Shown here: positions 33,965 through 43,600 of the stretch, piece after piece
How the letters are laid out: each line of letters starts with the position of its first letter
Numbering within the stretch: the first letter of the stretch is position 1
Origin: Diogma glabrata
Taxonomy: Eukaryota; Arthropoda; Insecta; Diptera; Cylindrotomidae
Length of the DNA stretch: 64,000 nt
NCBI GenBank assembly: GCA_963693315.1
Contig: OY856186.1
Span: 373,493,663 to 373,557,662, forward strand
Direction: 5' to 3'
The notes under the pieces: generated by a model
Told to the model about the DNA's origin: nothing
Database searches by the model: none
What the model saw: only the letters and a program-made list of their open reading frames with translations
Translations under genes and position numbers: made by a program

Positions 33965-34541
33965 TCACGGAAAAAGTTTATATTCATTTGCATGAGAGAT
34001 TATATGTTGTCCGAACATGATATAATGAGTTGAAAATTTGGTGGACTCATGAACATTGCGTAATGCATGCTCAATTTCACAGATATGACTGTCCCACAAC
34101 GCATAGTCATCCTTCATATAAGCACGGATCGCAGACAGAATATAGCGATTTACTATTTCGGATAAATTAGATTGTGGACTATATCTTGAAATTTTCATAT
34201 GAGAAACACCATATTTATTCAACAACTCATCGAGAATTTTAGAATTAAACTGCTGAGCGTTATCTGATATACAACTGTTTCTTGTAGCGAATTTCCAAGA
34301 AATATTTCCATTTCCAAGAATTCACAAACATCTTTAGCGATGGGTTTCGTAGTGGTTTTTAAAATATGTATTTGCTGAAATGATCTAAAATACTAAAATA
34401 TAACAATTTCCTTTTCTCGATCGGGGGTAAGGACCTAAGAAATTCATATACAGACGCTGCATGGATCTCTATTTCCATCATAGGTTGAGAAGAGTAGTTA
34501 ACCGGTTTACATAGCTTACAAACTTCAAAATTTTGAAACAT
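33965..34541 (-). pseudogene. Gypsy integrase core, broken
   Basis: The minus-strand frame 34541-34359 reads VCKLCKPVNYSSQPMMEIEI and LRSLPPIEKRKLLYFSILDH with the first catalytic aspartate in ILDHFSKYIF. The frame 34225-33965 reads LLNKYGVSHMKISRYSPQSN followed by IVNRYILSAIRAYMKDDYALW and HIMFGQ-like text. The expected PQSNGQAEFVNR motif reads PQSNLSEIVNR, with E present. A frameshift between the blocks removes the middle aspartate region from a continuous frame. The remnant belongs to the same element as the RNase H and RT remnants upstream. Confidence 0.7.
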
Positions 34542-34559
34542 ATCCCTGTATATCGAGCA

Positions 34560-35176
34560 TCACTTTAGGTCAATAGAAATAGCGTTGTAGTTGATTAAGG
34601 GTCTGCTTAACGCCATGATAACTATAAGACGGAGTATTTGTACGGTATGGATCAGTCGATTTCTTAATAAGTTTGGAATGTTTCCACACCGGTATATCGG
34701 AACAATCACTAATTTGTCATCGAGGAATATTAACAAAAACCTTTCCGTTTTGAATACGAAATTTTATGGCTTTGCTGATTTTTGGAGAGTTTGTATGAGA
34801 TTAAGATAATCTTCCGATAAAAATGCACGAGAGTTAAAATCGAATTGTTGCTGCTCCAACTTCATTATTTTCATCATGTCTAATTCAGCTACATTTATTT
34901 ATCCATTAAATACTGTCTGGAACCACATTCGAAGATCCCTTACTATGGCTGATAGAAAAATCAAATGCTTGTACTTCCAAGCTCCACCTAGCCAATCTCC
35001 CTTCAAGATCCTTATTAGTTATTTGAGTGACTCTTGATCGGTAATTATACTAAACTGCCTTTCTTCAACTTAAAACTGCAGCATCACGTTCAAGTTTCAA
35101 CTTTTTAGACATATAGGCGATCGGGTGTGCCTCACCATCGTCGCCCACTTGAGTCAGAACACTCCCAACGTCAACC
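34560..35176 (-). pseudogene. Gypsy RNase H and integrase N-terminal remnants
   Basis: Just inside the LINE insertion site the minus strand reads DVGSVLTQVGDDGEAHPIAY and MSKKLKLE (about 35176-35090), the first RNase H block. LNRDLEGRLARWSLEVQAFD-like text and a PYLNLIQTL block of the integrase N-terminal region follow, with stops. These adjoin the RT remnant now located beyond 38426. Confidence 0.6.
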
Positions 35177-35213
35177 TTTTTTTTTTTTTTTTTTTTTTTT
35201 CCTTTATCTCCAT

Positions 35214-38213
35214 TTAGGAGCATAGGGCGTCTACTAGACTGGACCATCTAACTCTGTTGGGGGAAATCGCTTTCAGTTCACCCCATGTCTTGCCAATTTG
35301 TTTTGCTTCAGCTAGCACCGTTTTCTTCCATGTCATGGGTGGTATTCCAACTCTCCTTTTACCTTGTGGATTCCACTCTAGGGACATCCTTGTTATATCT
35401 TCGACTGATTTTCTCAGTGTATGTCCTATCCATCTCCATTTTCTTTGTTTTATCTCGGTCTCAATGTCTAGCTGCTCTGTCTGCCGTAGAAGCTCCTGGT
35501 TACTGATGGTGTTTGGCCAGAAGCATTTGATCAGTCTTCTCAGGCATTTGTTCACAAACACCTGTAGTTTATTTGTGATCTTTCTTGTTTGTTTCCACGT
35601 TTCACACCCATACAGCAGTACTGACTTGACACATGCATTGAACATTCGTAGCTTTGTCTTTCTTGACAGGACGGATGCATTCCAGATCTTGTGAAGCATA
35701 TTGAACGTATTTCTGGCTTTGTTAATACGCTGACTGATATCTTCTTCAGTCCCGCCTGTTTTTGCTACAGTACAACCAAGGTACACAAATTTGTCAACTT
35801 CGTCCACTTGTGTATTGTTGATGGTAATTGGTGTTATCGTTTTGGTGTTCAATCTCATAGCCTTTGTTTTTCTGATATTAATGTTGAGACCGACTTCATG
35901 TGCAAGGGTTGATAGCTTCTGTATTTTCTGCTGCATGTCCGTATGTGTGTGTGTAAGTAGACAGATGTCATCTGCGTAGTCTAGATCATTGAGCCGTCTT
36001 GTTGTATTCCATTGGATTCCATTTGGACTTGCATCATCGAGCTTTCTCATGATACTATCTAGTACTATTAGGAATAGTAGCGGGGATAGTACACAGCCTT
36101 GTCTCACTCCTCGGTGGTTGTAGTATTCATCACTTTGCTGTCCTTTGTATTGTATTCTGTTTGCAGCATCCCGGTACATTTCTTTGATTAGATCAACTAT
36201 TTTCTTCGGGATGCCCATTTCACAAAGTGTCTTCCATATCGCGCTCCTGTTGATTGAGTCGAAGGCGCGTTCGAAGTCCACGAAGAGGAGATACAATGGT
36301 GAATTCCATTCATTTGATTGCTCAATGATGATACGGATTGTGTTGATATGATCGGTACAGCTTCTTCCTGGTCTAAAGCCGGCTTGTTCATTTCTTAGTT
36401 TCATGTTAATTGATGGAGATATTCTTTCGAGAATGATCGTTGCTAGTATTTTCATTATTGTGTTGAGCAGAGATATACCTCTCCAATTTTTGCATTCTCT
36501 TAGATCACCTTTCTTTGGGATTGTTATGGTTAAACCTTCTTTCCATTTGGTTGGTATTTTACCTTCGTTCCATACATCAGCTAATAGTGGTGTTAGAGCT
36601 TCTGCTGTTGTGTTTACATCTGCTTTGAGTAATTCTGCTGATATATTATCTGTACCAGCGGATTTGTTGTTCTTGAGTTTCTGTATGGCATCTCTAACTT
36701 CCCGTTCCGTTGGTGGATGGGTGCTAATAGTTTCGTTATAGTTGTCATCCGGAGACTGCAAGTTATTTTCTTGTTGGTGGCAGTTGTCTTCGAAGTATTC
36801 TTTCCATCTATTTAGCTGTTGTTCATGAGTTGTGAGGGTTTGACCAGATTCATCCTTTATTGGTGGAGTGTTTGTATATTTGTTGGTGACCTTTCTCACG
36901 CATTTGTGTAGAGTGCGCATATTTCTATTAGCTGCTGCTGTTTCCGCAGTCTTGAGAATGCTTTCTGTATATCTTCTGCGATCATTCCTTGCCATCTTTT
37001 TAACTTGTTTTGCTGTACTTTCATATTTGTTGCGGATCTCGGTTGTGTTCTGGTGACACAACTGCAACTTGAGCTGTCGACGCTCTTCAATTTTCTTCCA
37101 TGTATCATCGCTAATCCATGGTTTCTGTGATTTGTCTTGGTAGCCTAGCACATCTGTAGCAGTTTTGACGTAAGCTTCTTTAACTTGTTCCCATTTTTCA
37201 TCAATGCTGGTGGTTGCGTTGTTTGGTAGATTGAGCTGGAGCGACTCTTTGAAGATGTTATTTGTATTTTTGTCGCTCAATCTATTGATGTTAAATTTCC
37301 TCTTACATGACTTGTTGTTTTGTTTTACAGCGGCTGGTTTGATTTTGAATGTTGCAACTACCAGTTGATGGTCGCTGTGTATGTCTGCTCCTCGTTTTGC
37401 TCTGACGTCTTGTAGTGAGGATAGAAACTTCTTATTCACCAGTACGTGATCAATTTGATTCTTGGTTCTTCCATTTGGTGATGTCCAAGTGTATTTGTGT
37501 ATGTTCTTGTGTGGGAACTTGCTGCCTCCTATGAATAGTTGATTTGTGACACAACAATCGATGAGCCTTTCTCCATTATTGTTACGTGTTGATTCTAGTG
37601 CATTTTTGCCCATGACTAATTCCATTCCGGTGTTGTCGGTTCCAATTTTGGCATTGAAATCCCCTTGTATTATTTTGATGTCATTTCGGTGTGCACTAGC
37701 CAGCGTTGCTTGGAGCTGTTCGTAGAATTCATCTTTTGTCGCATCATCAGCTTCTTCGGTAGGTGCATAGCACTGTATGATCGTTGTGTTTCTAATTTTC
37801 GATTGGAATCTTGCTGTTATTATTCTGCTACTGATTGGTTTCCATTCGAGAAGTGCTTTCTTTGCGTTAGGTGTTGTTAATATTGCTACGCCTTGTTCAT
37901 GTGTGTTGGATTTACCAGAGAACATCATATAGTTTCCTTCACTTGTTGTTAACTCTCCGCTGTTTTTCCATCTAACTTCACTGAGTCCTAGTATCTCGAT
38001 GTTGTATTCTTTCATTACTTTCTCAACTTGTGCTAACCGCGATGTTTCTATCAGAGTTCTGACATTCCAGTTTCCTACTCGTGTCCGGGTACGATAGCTA
38101 AGGGTCGATATTTTATTATTCCGGTTTGTTTTGCTTTGTATCTTTCTAGTATGCGTTTCTTTAATCATTTGAATTTCGGATTCACCTTTCGGATTAACGG
38201 GTGATTGGGCCAT
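35214..38213 (-). CDS. RTE-clade LINE polyprotein, intact (endonuclease + reverse transcriptase)
   Basis: A 999-codon ORF from ATG at 38213 to TAA at 35214. The N-terminal apurinic-type endonuclease shows VGNWNVRTL, EILGLSEVRW, QCYAPTEEA, QGDFNAKIG, GRTKNQIDHVL and SDHQLVVATF (residues about 40-290). The reverse transcriptase shows SAGTDNISAELLKA, NWRGISLLNT, QAGFRPGRSCTDHI, LFVDFERAFDS, GVRQGCVLSPLLF and the catalytic YADD within LNDLDYADDICLL. The C-terminus has a KFVYLGC block, LLYGCETW and a WIGHTLRK/PPMTWKKT tail, as in RTE proteins often misannotated as craniofacial development protein 2-like. All catalytic residues checked are present. The length is typical for a full RTE ORF. First ATG chosen; a stop-free extension upstream is not needed. 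Confidence 0.92.
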   Translation of the reverse strand: MAQSPVNPKGESEIQMIKETHTRKIQSKTNRNNKISTLSYRTRTRVGNWNVRTLIETSRLAQVEKVMKEYNIEILGLSEVRWKNSGELTTSEGNYMMFSGKSNTHEQGVAILTTPNAKKALLEWKPISSRIITARFQSKIRNTTIIQCYAPTEEADDATKDEFYEQLQATLASAHRNDIKIIQGDFNAKIGTDNTGMELVMGKNALESTRNNNGERLIDCCVTNQLFIGGSKFPHKNIHKYTWTSPNGRTKNQIDHVLVNKKFLSSLQDVRAKRGADIHSDHQLVVATFKIKPAAVKQNNKSCKRKFNINRLSDKNTNNIFKESLQLNLPNNATTSIDEKWEQVKEAYVKTATDVLGYQDKSQKPWISDDTWKKIEERRQLKLQLCHQNTTEIRNKYESTAKQVKKMARNDRRRYTESILKTAETAAANRNMRTLHKCVRKVTNKYTNTPPIKDESGQTLTTHEQQLNRWKEYFEDNCHQQENNLQSPDDNYNETISTHPPTEREVRDAIQKLKNNKSAGTDNISAELLKADVNTTAEALTPLLADVWNEGKIPTKWKEGLTITIPKKGDLRECKNWRGISLLNTIMKILATIILERISPSINMKLRNEQAGFRPGRSCTDHINTIRIIIEQSNEWNSPLYLLFVDFERAFDSINRSAIWKTLCEMGIPKKIVDLIKEMYRDAANRIQYKGQQSDEYYNHRGVRQGCVLSPLLFLIVLDSIMRKLDDASPNGIQWNTTRRLNDLDYADDICLLTHTHTDMQQKIQKLSTLAHEVGLNINIRKTKAMRLNTKTITPITINNTQVDEVDKFVYLGCTVAKTGGTEEDISQRINKARNTFNMLHKIWNASVLSRKTKLRMFNACVKSVLLYGCETWKQTRKITNKLQVFVNKCLRRLIKCFWPNTISNQELLRQTEQLDIETEIKQRKWRWIGHTLRKSVEDITRMSLEWNPQGKRRVGIPPMTWKKTVLAEAKQIGKTWGELKAISPNRVRWSSLVDALCS

Positions 38214-38263
38214 CGAATCCTAGCCAGTTTCCAGGGCTGCTGGATAAGGTATACTGGCATACC

Positions 38264-38425
38264 GTGGGCGAGATATTCCTGCTTCAATGTGATTCAATCG
38301 TATTTCCATATTTTTTCTGGTGAGGTTCCCAAGCGGTCACCCGTTTAAGTTCGCACCCTTCCCAGTGTTGCTTAACTTCCTTGTAAGTGATGTTGTTGAC
38401 TTATCCACTTCTCCATCTCGCCCAC
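38264..38425 (-). promoter_or_regulatory. 5S rRNA-like 5' end of the RTE LINE (putative Pol III-type internal promoter)
   Basis: The first 162 nt of the LINE (minus strand) open with GTGGGCGAGAT and close with its exact complement ATCTCGCCCAC (plus-strand 38415-38425 and 38264-38274), like the terminal stem of 5S rRNA. Inside, on the minus strand, GAAGTTAAGCAACACTGGG (A-box region of 5S), AACTT (intermediate element) and GGGTGACCGCTTGGGAA (C-box region) occur in the same order and similar spacing as in eukaryotic 5S genes. The 5' third is diverged. What is seen is strong local similarity plus a closing stem; Pol III or TFIIIA use is inference. Confidence 0.7.
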
Positions 38426-38435
38426 AACGTCAACC

Positions 38436-39500
38436 TTACCTTAACAAATTTGTTAAAGGAGCTGAATATTGAGGGATGAAACGCCAATAACATCCGGTCA
38501 AACCTAAAAATCTACGAATCTCCCTAACTGTGTTAGGGGTGGATAAATCTCACAGCACTAGCCTTCAAAGGTTCGACACTTAAATTTCCATTTGACACTC
38601 TAATAAAATTTTGCTTTACTCCAAATATACTGTTAACCCGGCTTCCTGCAAATGCTTTGAAACCTCGTTAAGAAGTTCGATATGTTTATCAAAAGTTGCT
38701 GAAGCAATAAGAAGATCATCTAAGTACACGAAAATCGATCTTGCAGTTCATTTGGAAGTATTTTATGCATCAATCTGCACATTGTTTGGGGGGTGCATTG
38801 CACAACCCAAATGGCATTGCGGTGAAATGGTACAGTGGGCGACCAGGTACTGTAAAGGTAGTCTTATCACGAGATTCCTGATCCAAAGGAATCTGCCTAA
38901 ATGGGTCTTTGAGGTTAATGCTGGAAATAAACCTGGTTTGATCAAGCCTACTTGAAGATCGAGTCCGTCAATTATGAGCAACGAATATGCGTCTTTGATA
39001 GTAATTGTATTTAAACGTCGTGCGTCTATACAAAGTCGATCTTTTCCATTCGGCTTACGAACCAACTTGACCGGTGAGCTCCATGAGCTGTTTCTTGATT
39101 TTTAAATCACTCCCAATTTTAACATCCGATTAATTTCTGTATATAAAAGAGAAAGAGTAAGACAATTTATTTGTTTTACCCAGACCCAGTTCGGAAAATG
39201 ATGGAAACTTTTTGATTTCATTCTCTTATACAAGTTATTGATCGTTTGTTAAATTATGAGTGTTGGAATGAATGTTTTTTTTGTAATGTCCTAGTTTTGT
39301 AATGTCCTAGTCAAATGCTCTTGATCTTGAAAAGTTATTTTAGTCCACAAAAACTCTTTTTACATTTCCACCAGCCATATTAACAGTGATGGTAAATGAT
39401 TTATTTTGCATTGAGGATCACTAAGGAATAAGCCACTACCAGCTCCTAAGGCCGTAATTAATGATCCACTATCCACGTGTTTGCTGATGCACAGAATTAT
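38436..39500 (-). pseudogene. Gypsy reverse transcriptase remnant (upstream of LINE insertion)
   Basis: The minus strand from about 39220 downward reads, with stops, KLLYTEINRMLKLGVI, SSWS.PVKLVRKPNGKDRLC, IDARRLNTITIKDAYSLLII (frame 39065-38763), then blocks resembling the PGRPLYQF / CNAPQ region, a FVYLDDL-like block near 38735-38700, and REIRRFLGLTG near 38530-38505. The LINE interrupts it at 38426, and RNase H resumes at 35176. Traces of the protease-RT linker extend to about 39500. Two gypsy lineages are thus present in the window (see 22346-25013). Confidence 0.65.
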
Positions 39501-39984
39501 GTACCTGTTTTACGTGAAGTTTTTCAGTTTTAATTTTTCAAAGATGGCTTAACCCGTTTTTTTTTTGGTTTTCTAAAAATTTAACCTTTGAGCAAAACAT
39601 GTTACAGATATGTGTTTTGTTTTGTTGACCATAAAACCTTATTTGAATATTGACTAAAATCAAAATGTGCCAGGAGTAGAATTTATAGAACTAAATTAGA
39701 CGGTCGCACGCAATGACACACAGACCCAACATAAAGTGTGTTCATGTTTTCACTTTATGTTTCACTCATGTAAAACTTGAGGAATACTCTGGACTCTGGC
39801 TTTCCCGAAATGTTAAACGCAATGAAAATTCTCGAAAATTTCTCGAGAATTACCGTCATGAAACTCTCGAAGCGCAAATCTACAATTATTTCGAATCTTT
39901 AAGTTTTTCGGTAATTCTTAATGAGCTAGCTTGACTCTCCAAAAACAAACGATCGAAATTACTTGATATAATTAATATAATTCA
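39501..39984. other. Non-coding stretch between gypsy remnant and second RTE LINE
   Basis: No gene. Contains several TCTCGA/TCGAGA motifs at about 39828-39870 (AATTTCTCGAGAATT), similar in style to the CTCGAG-rich segment at 30344-30470. Confidence 0.35.
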
Positions 39985-42900
39985 AGCGTCTGTTCTCCAT
40001 GTTAGGGGCGGCTTGAAGCGGGCGTCTGTCTTGGATCAAGCGGCTCGCTATATAAACGTGTCAAAGGTTGTTTCTGGTAACCTTAAGATGCAGAACGGAC
40101 CCATTCACGACAATTTGGGTTGGGCCTAAGGTTAACACCCTAACCCCGGAAAAAAATTATTTGTTAAATTTGGAAATCAGAAAAGAAAAACAGACCCGGA
40201 CAAAAACAGAATTTTACCTGGACGTGAAAAAGGACCAGACTACCGAATCGGAACGTGGAACGTGCGCAGCCTGAGCGCTCCTGATGCTCTTATAAGTCTA
40301 GAAACAGAGGCCGAGAGGTATGGGATGGATATCATAGCTCTGCAAGAAATTAGACAGCCAATAATCCGAAAACAAGATTTGGATAGTCACTCTCTATACT
40401 GTAGTGGTCATCCTTCTCGAAGAGAATTTGGAACTGGCTTTCTTGTTGGTGCACGCATACAAGAAGCCGTGATGAAATTCATTCCGGTCAGTGAGAGGAT
40501 TTGCTACCTACGTGTACGTGGTACATATAACAATATTTCTCTTATTGCCGTGCATGCACCTACTGAAGCTAAGACCATCGACGAGAAGGATAATTTCTAC
40601 ATAGCGCTGGAAGAGGTTATGAAACAAACACCAACACGCGACTTCACTATGGTTCTTGGTGACTTTAATGGGGAGGTTGGAAGAGATATCTCTTATGGAA
40701 ATGTGGTGGGCCCCAACAGTCTGCATTTGAATTCGAATGATAATGGTGAGAGAATGACTGAGTTTGCATTATCAAATAATTTGAGAATTGCCAGTACTTT
40801 CTTTCCGCACCGATCGATTCATAAGCAGACATGGGTCTCACCGAATGGAAACACTCGAAATCAAATTGATCACGTGCTAGTTACAGCACGTTTCTTTTCG
40901 AGTGTTCTGGATGTGCGATCCTTTAGAGGTGCATACATTGGAAGTGACCACTTTCTTGTATGTGCCAAAATAAGGTTCCACTTCCCAAACCCAAGCATTC
41001 GGAAATTCAATCAACGGAAACGATTTAACATCTCATCACTAAAGAATGCAGAAACAGAAGAGAAATATCAAAACCATATTGCCGAAACATTAGAGAAATC
41101 AGAAACCATCAATGGAGACGTCGATAAGTCATGGTATTTGCTCAAAGATGCTGTTTTAAGCGCTGCTGAGGGAATACTTGGACGACCACAAAACCACTCC
41201 CAGAAGCCATGGATGGATCAAGCATGTCTTGACGCTATTCAATACAAAAGAGATTGCTATCTGAAATGTCTGCAAGGACGCAACACCAGGTCCACGAAGG
41301 AGAATTATAAACTGGCAAAACAAGCCGTTACAAAGTTATGTAGACGAACGAAGAGAGAATGGTGGAAGAGAAAGTGTGAGGAGATTGAAAGCTTCAATAA
41401 GGAACATCAATCGCGTAACTTCTTTCAACAGGTTAAAACCTTAAAGAAGGGCCCTCAAACTAGATCGACTGCTATTCAAAACGAAGATGGGGAGCTACAA
41501 GTAGACCTTAAAAATATTTTAGACACTTGGGCCGCTTATTTTGAGAATCTTCTCAACTTAAGTGACCAGAAACAAATCGGGCGACGAGCAAAGCTTATTC
41601 GTGCGTCAAAGGTACATGTAGACGAACCCACCAAAGAGGAATTCGATGCGGCGCTGTCAAAATTAAAATGCAATAAAGCACCTGGTATCGACGATATAAC
41701 ATCCGAAATGATTGTACATGGTGGTGAAACTCTATCCTTAAGATTGTTTGAACTTGTTCAAATGATATGGAGGACTGAAGCCATGCCACAGGACTGGAAC
41801 ACAGCTATGCTGATACCAATCCATAAAAAAGGTAATCGCCTACAATGTGCAAACTACAGAGGAATCGCTCTACTCTGCACAGCATATAAGATCTTTTCTT
41901 ACATTTTGCTATCCAAAATCAATCCTTTTGCTGAACAACTGTTTGGAGAATATCAGTGTGGTTTCCGGCGGGGCCGACGTACCACCGATGCACTTTTCTC
42001 GATAAGGATGATTTTGGAAAAGTGCCGAGAGTTCAACATACCAGTGCACCAACTCTTCATTGATTTCAGACAGGCCTACGACTCTCTCGAACGAGAGACT
42101 CTATGGTCTGCCTTGGTGTCAATGGGAATTCCTGGTAAACTGGTATCACTATGCAAAATGACAGTACAGAACTCTCAATGCTGTGTACGAGTAGAGAACG
42201 AAATATCAAGGTTTTTTAAAGTCGACTCCGGATTAAGACAAGGTGATGCTATCTCTCCTATACTTTTTAATTTAGCCTTGGAATATGTGTGCCGTCAAAA
42301 GAAACTGCCGACTAACAACAATATCTTGTCAATAAACTCAGTACAGATGATTGCATACGCTGATGATGTTGTCATCCTCGGCCGAAGTGAAGCTGTTATG
42401 AGTGAGACTTTTAAGTCGCTTGAGAGTGGAGCTAGAAAAATTGGTCTTCAAATTAACTGCAATAAAACCAAACATATGAATGTTTCAAGAGAGTCTGAGA
42501 AGAAAGTTTTGATGTGCGGCGATGAACGAATTGAGGGAGTTGAATCTTTTAAATATTTGGGATCAATGCTTCACTCAAACAACAGCATACTTACAGATAT
42601 AAAAGCTCGAATCGCTGCAGGTAATCGAACTTTCTACTCAATCAAACCTCTCCTTGGATCACCGTATGTATCAACTAACACCAAGCTCAAGTTATACAAG
42701 ACATTGATTAGACCGGTTGTGATGTATGGGTCACAAACGTGGACCCTTACACAAAATGACGAATCGCATTTATCTGTATTTGAGCGTAAGATCCTACGCT
42801 ACATTTTTGGTCCACTTAAGACAGACGATGGAGAGTATAGAACCCGATATAACTTTGAGATCAGAGACCTTCTTGAGGGTCCTGATATAATAGGTTGTAT

Positions 42901-43173
42901 CCGTTCTAATAGGATTGCTTGGTTTGGGCATGTTCTACGAGCCGATTCACAGTCTGGAATGATTAGAAAAATGTACGTTAGTACCCCAGGGAGTGGGCGA
43001 CCGCGAGGTAGACCACGACTACAATGGGAGACTGACGTAATAAACGACCTTAAAAAAATCGGCTGCCATGGTGATTATGTCGCTGTTGCGAATGACCGTG
43101 GTGAATATTCGAAGCTGATTAGCCTGGCAACGCTCCTACATGGAGCATGAACGCCGTTAAAAAAAAAAAAAAA
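39985..43173 (+). mobile_element. Second RTE-clade LINE, near full length
   Basis: About 3.2 kb on the plus strand: a GC-richer 5' UTR starting near CTGTTCTCCATGTTAGGGGC (about 39990), one ORF, an 8-nt 3' UTR and a 15-nt poly(A) at 43159-43173. The 5' UTR contains a hairpin GGTAACCTTAAG (40077) / CCTAAGGTTAAC (40125). Flanks share short TTAAT-like strings, but no clean target duplication was read. It is a different subfamily from the element at 35177-38425 and has no 5S-like leader. Confidence 0.85.
40262..43150 (+). CDS. RTE-clade LINE polyprotein (endonuclease + reverse transcriptase)
   Basis: A 962-codon frame whose first listed codon is GTG. The frame is open back to 40136 and reads DYRIGTWNVRSLSAPDAL across that point, so the real protein starts further upstream or by a non-standard start; no in-frame ATG is present in 40136-40262. 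Endonuclease blocks: DIIALQEIRQ, AVHAPTEAK, VLGDFNGEVG, NTRNQIDHVLV, GSDHFLV. RT blocks: KAPGIDDITSEMIVHGG, NYRGIALLCTAYKI, QCGFRRGRRTTDAL, LFIDFRQAYDSL, GLRQGDAISPILF and the catalytic YADD in IAYADDVVILG. The C-terminal part has KYLGSML, RPVVMYGSQTW, WFGHVLRAD and GRPRGRPRLQWE. Stop TGA at 43148. No internal stops or frameshifts; the N-terminal start is the only oddity. Confidence 0.88.
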   Translation: MRSLSAPDALISLETEAERYGMDIIALQEIRQPIIRKQDLDSHSLYCSGHPSRREFGTGFLVGARIQEAVMKFIPVSERICYLRVRGTYNNISLIAVHAPTEAKTIDEKDNFYIALEEVMKQTPTRDFTMVLGDFNGEVGRDISYGNVVGPNSLHLNSNDNGERMTEFALSNNLRIASTFFPHRSIHKQTWVSPNGNTRNQIDHVLVTARFFSSVLDVRSFRGAYIGSDHFLVCAKIRFHFPNPSIRKFNQRKRFNISSLKNAETEEKYQNHIAETLEKSETINGDVDKSWYLLKDAVLSAAEGILGRPQNHSQKPWMDQACLDAIQYKRDCYLKCLQGRNTRSTKENYKLAKQAVTKLCRRTKREWWKRKCEEIESFNKEHQSRNFFQQVKTLKKGPQTRSTAIQNEDGELQVDLKNILDTWAAYFENLLNLSDQKQIGRRAKLIRASKVHVDEPTKEEFDAALSKLKCNKAPGIDDITSEMIVHGGETLSLRLFELVQMIWRTEAMPQDWNTAMLIPIHKKGNRLQCANYRGIALLCTAYKIFSYILLSKINPFAEQLFGEYQCGFRRGRRTTDALFSIRMILEKCREFNIPVHQLFIDFRQAYDSLERETLWSALVSMGIPGKLVSLCKMTVQNSQCCVRVENEISRFFKVDSGLRQGDAISPILFNLALEYVCRQKKLPTNNNILSINSVQMIAYADDVVILGRSEAVMSETFKSLESGARKIGLQINCNKTKHMNVSRESEKKVLMCGDERIEGVESFKYLGSMLHSNNSILTDIKARIAAGNRTFYSIKPLLGSPYVSTNTKLKLYKTLIRPVVMYGSQTWTLTQNDESHLSVFERKILRYIFGPLKTDDGEYRTRYNFEIRDLLEGPDIIGCIRSNRIAWFGHVLRADSQSGMIRKMYVSTPGSGRPRGRPRLQWETDVINDLKKIGCHGDYVAVANDRGEYSKLISLATLLHGA

Positions 43174-43439
43174 TTAATAATTTTGTTGTGGTTGTTTTTT
43201 GATCGCAGCTTTTTTTTACTTGCGAACGGACAGTGGTATTTTTCGGACATATTGACAATAGCAGATGTGGTATCGCTTTTGAGAAAAGCGAGAACTAGTT
43301 TTGAACGTTTATCGACCGATTTCTTCTCTAAGCCTACATCATAAAAATCTTGTGAAATGAATTTTTTTCTCGATATAAATCTCTGTATGGCTTCATTGCG
43401 TGATAATCTACTGAAGAGGCTTTTACATCTATTTATCCA

Positions 43440-43600
43440 GATTCGGTACGGTTCTATTTATCGTGAAAGCTTTTGATATAATAGATCACAAAATTCTAAT
43501 ATTAATTCCTTATATTGGTATTTGAGGTAAACTTCTTAAATGATTTTCAAGTTACATTATTAAAAATGTCGTTAGCCTGAATTACATAAATTTTAGCTTC
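43440..43600 (+). pseudogene. Degenerate reverse transcriptase fragment (CR1/jockey-like)
   Basis: Plus-strand reading at about 43457-43590: VLFIVKAFDIIDHKILI, a YIGI block, GKLLK, and FSSYIIKNVVS. This corresponds to the LDFSKAFDTIDH..LL and WFSSYL region of CR1/jockey-type RTs, with TGA at the two positions where tryptophan is expected or a point change occurred. Very old remnant. Confidence 0.45.

Larger units (their letters stand above)
35177..38425 (-). mobile_element. Complete RTE-clade LINE inserted in gypsy, with target duplication
   Basis: A 3,249-bp element on the minus strand: 212-nt 5' UTR (38425-38214), one ORF, an 11-13-nt 3' UTR and a 24-nt poly(A) (T-run at 35177-35200). It is flanked by the perfect 10-bp duplication AACGTCAACC at 35167-35176 and 38426-38435. 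Removing it rejoins the gypsy pol on both sides. Full length, intact ORF, perfect duplication and uninterrupted poly(A) indicate a recent, possibly still competent insertion. The tiny 3' UTR is typical of RTE. Confidence 0.9.

Noticed and set aside
35257..37880. Several plus-strand frames of 60-145 codons opposite the RTE ORF
   Set aside because: They are antisense shadows of the 999-codon reverse transcriptase ORF and have no motifs of their own.
40508..40726. Minus-strand frames inside the second RTE LINE (also 41595-41789)
   Set aside because: Antisense shadows of the LINE ORF.
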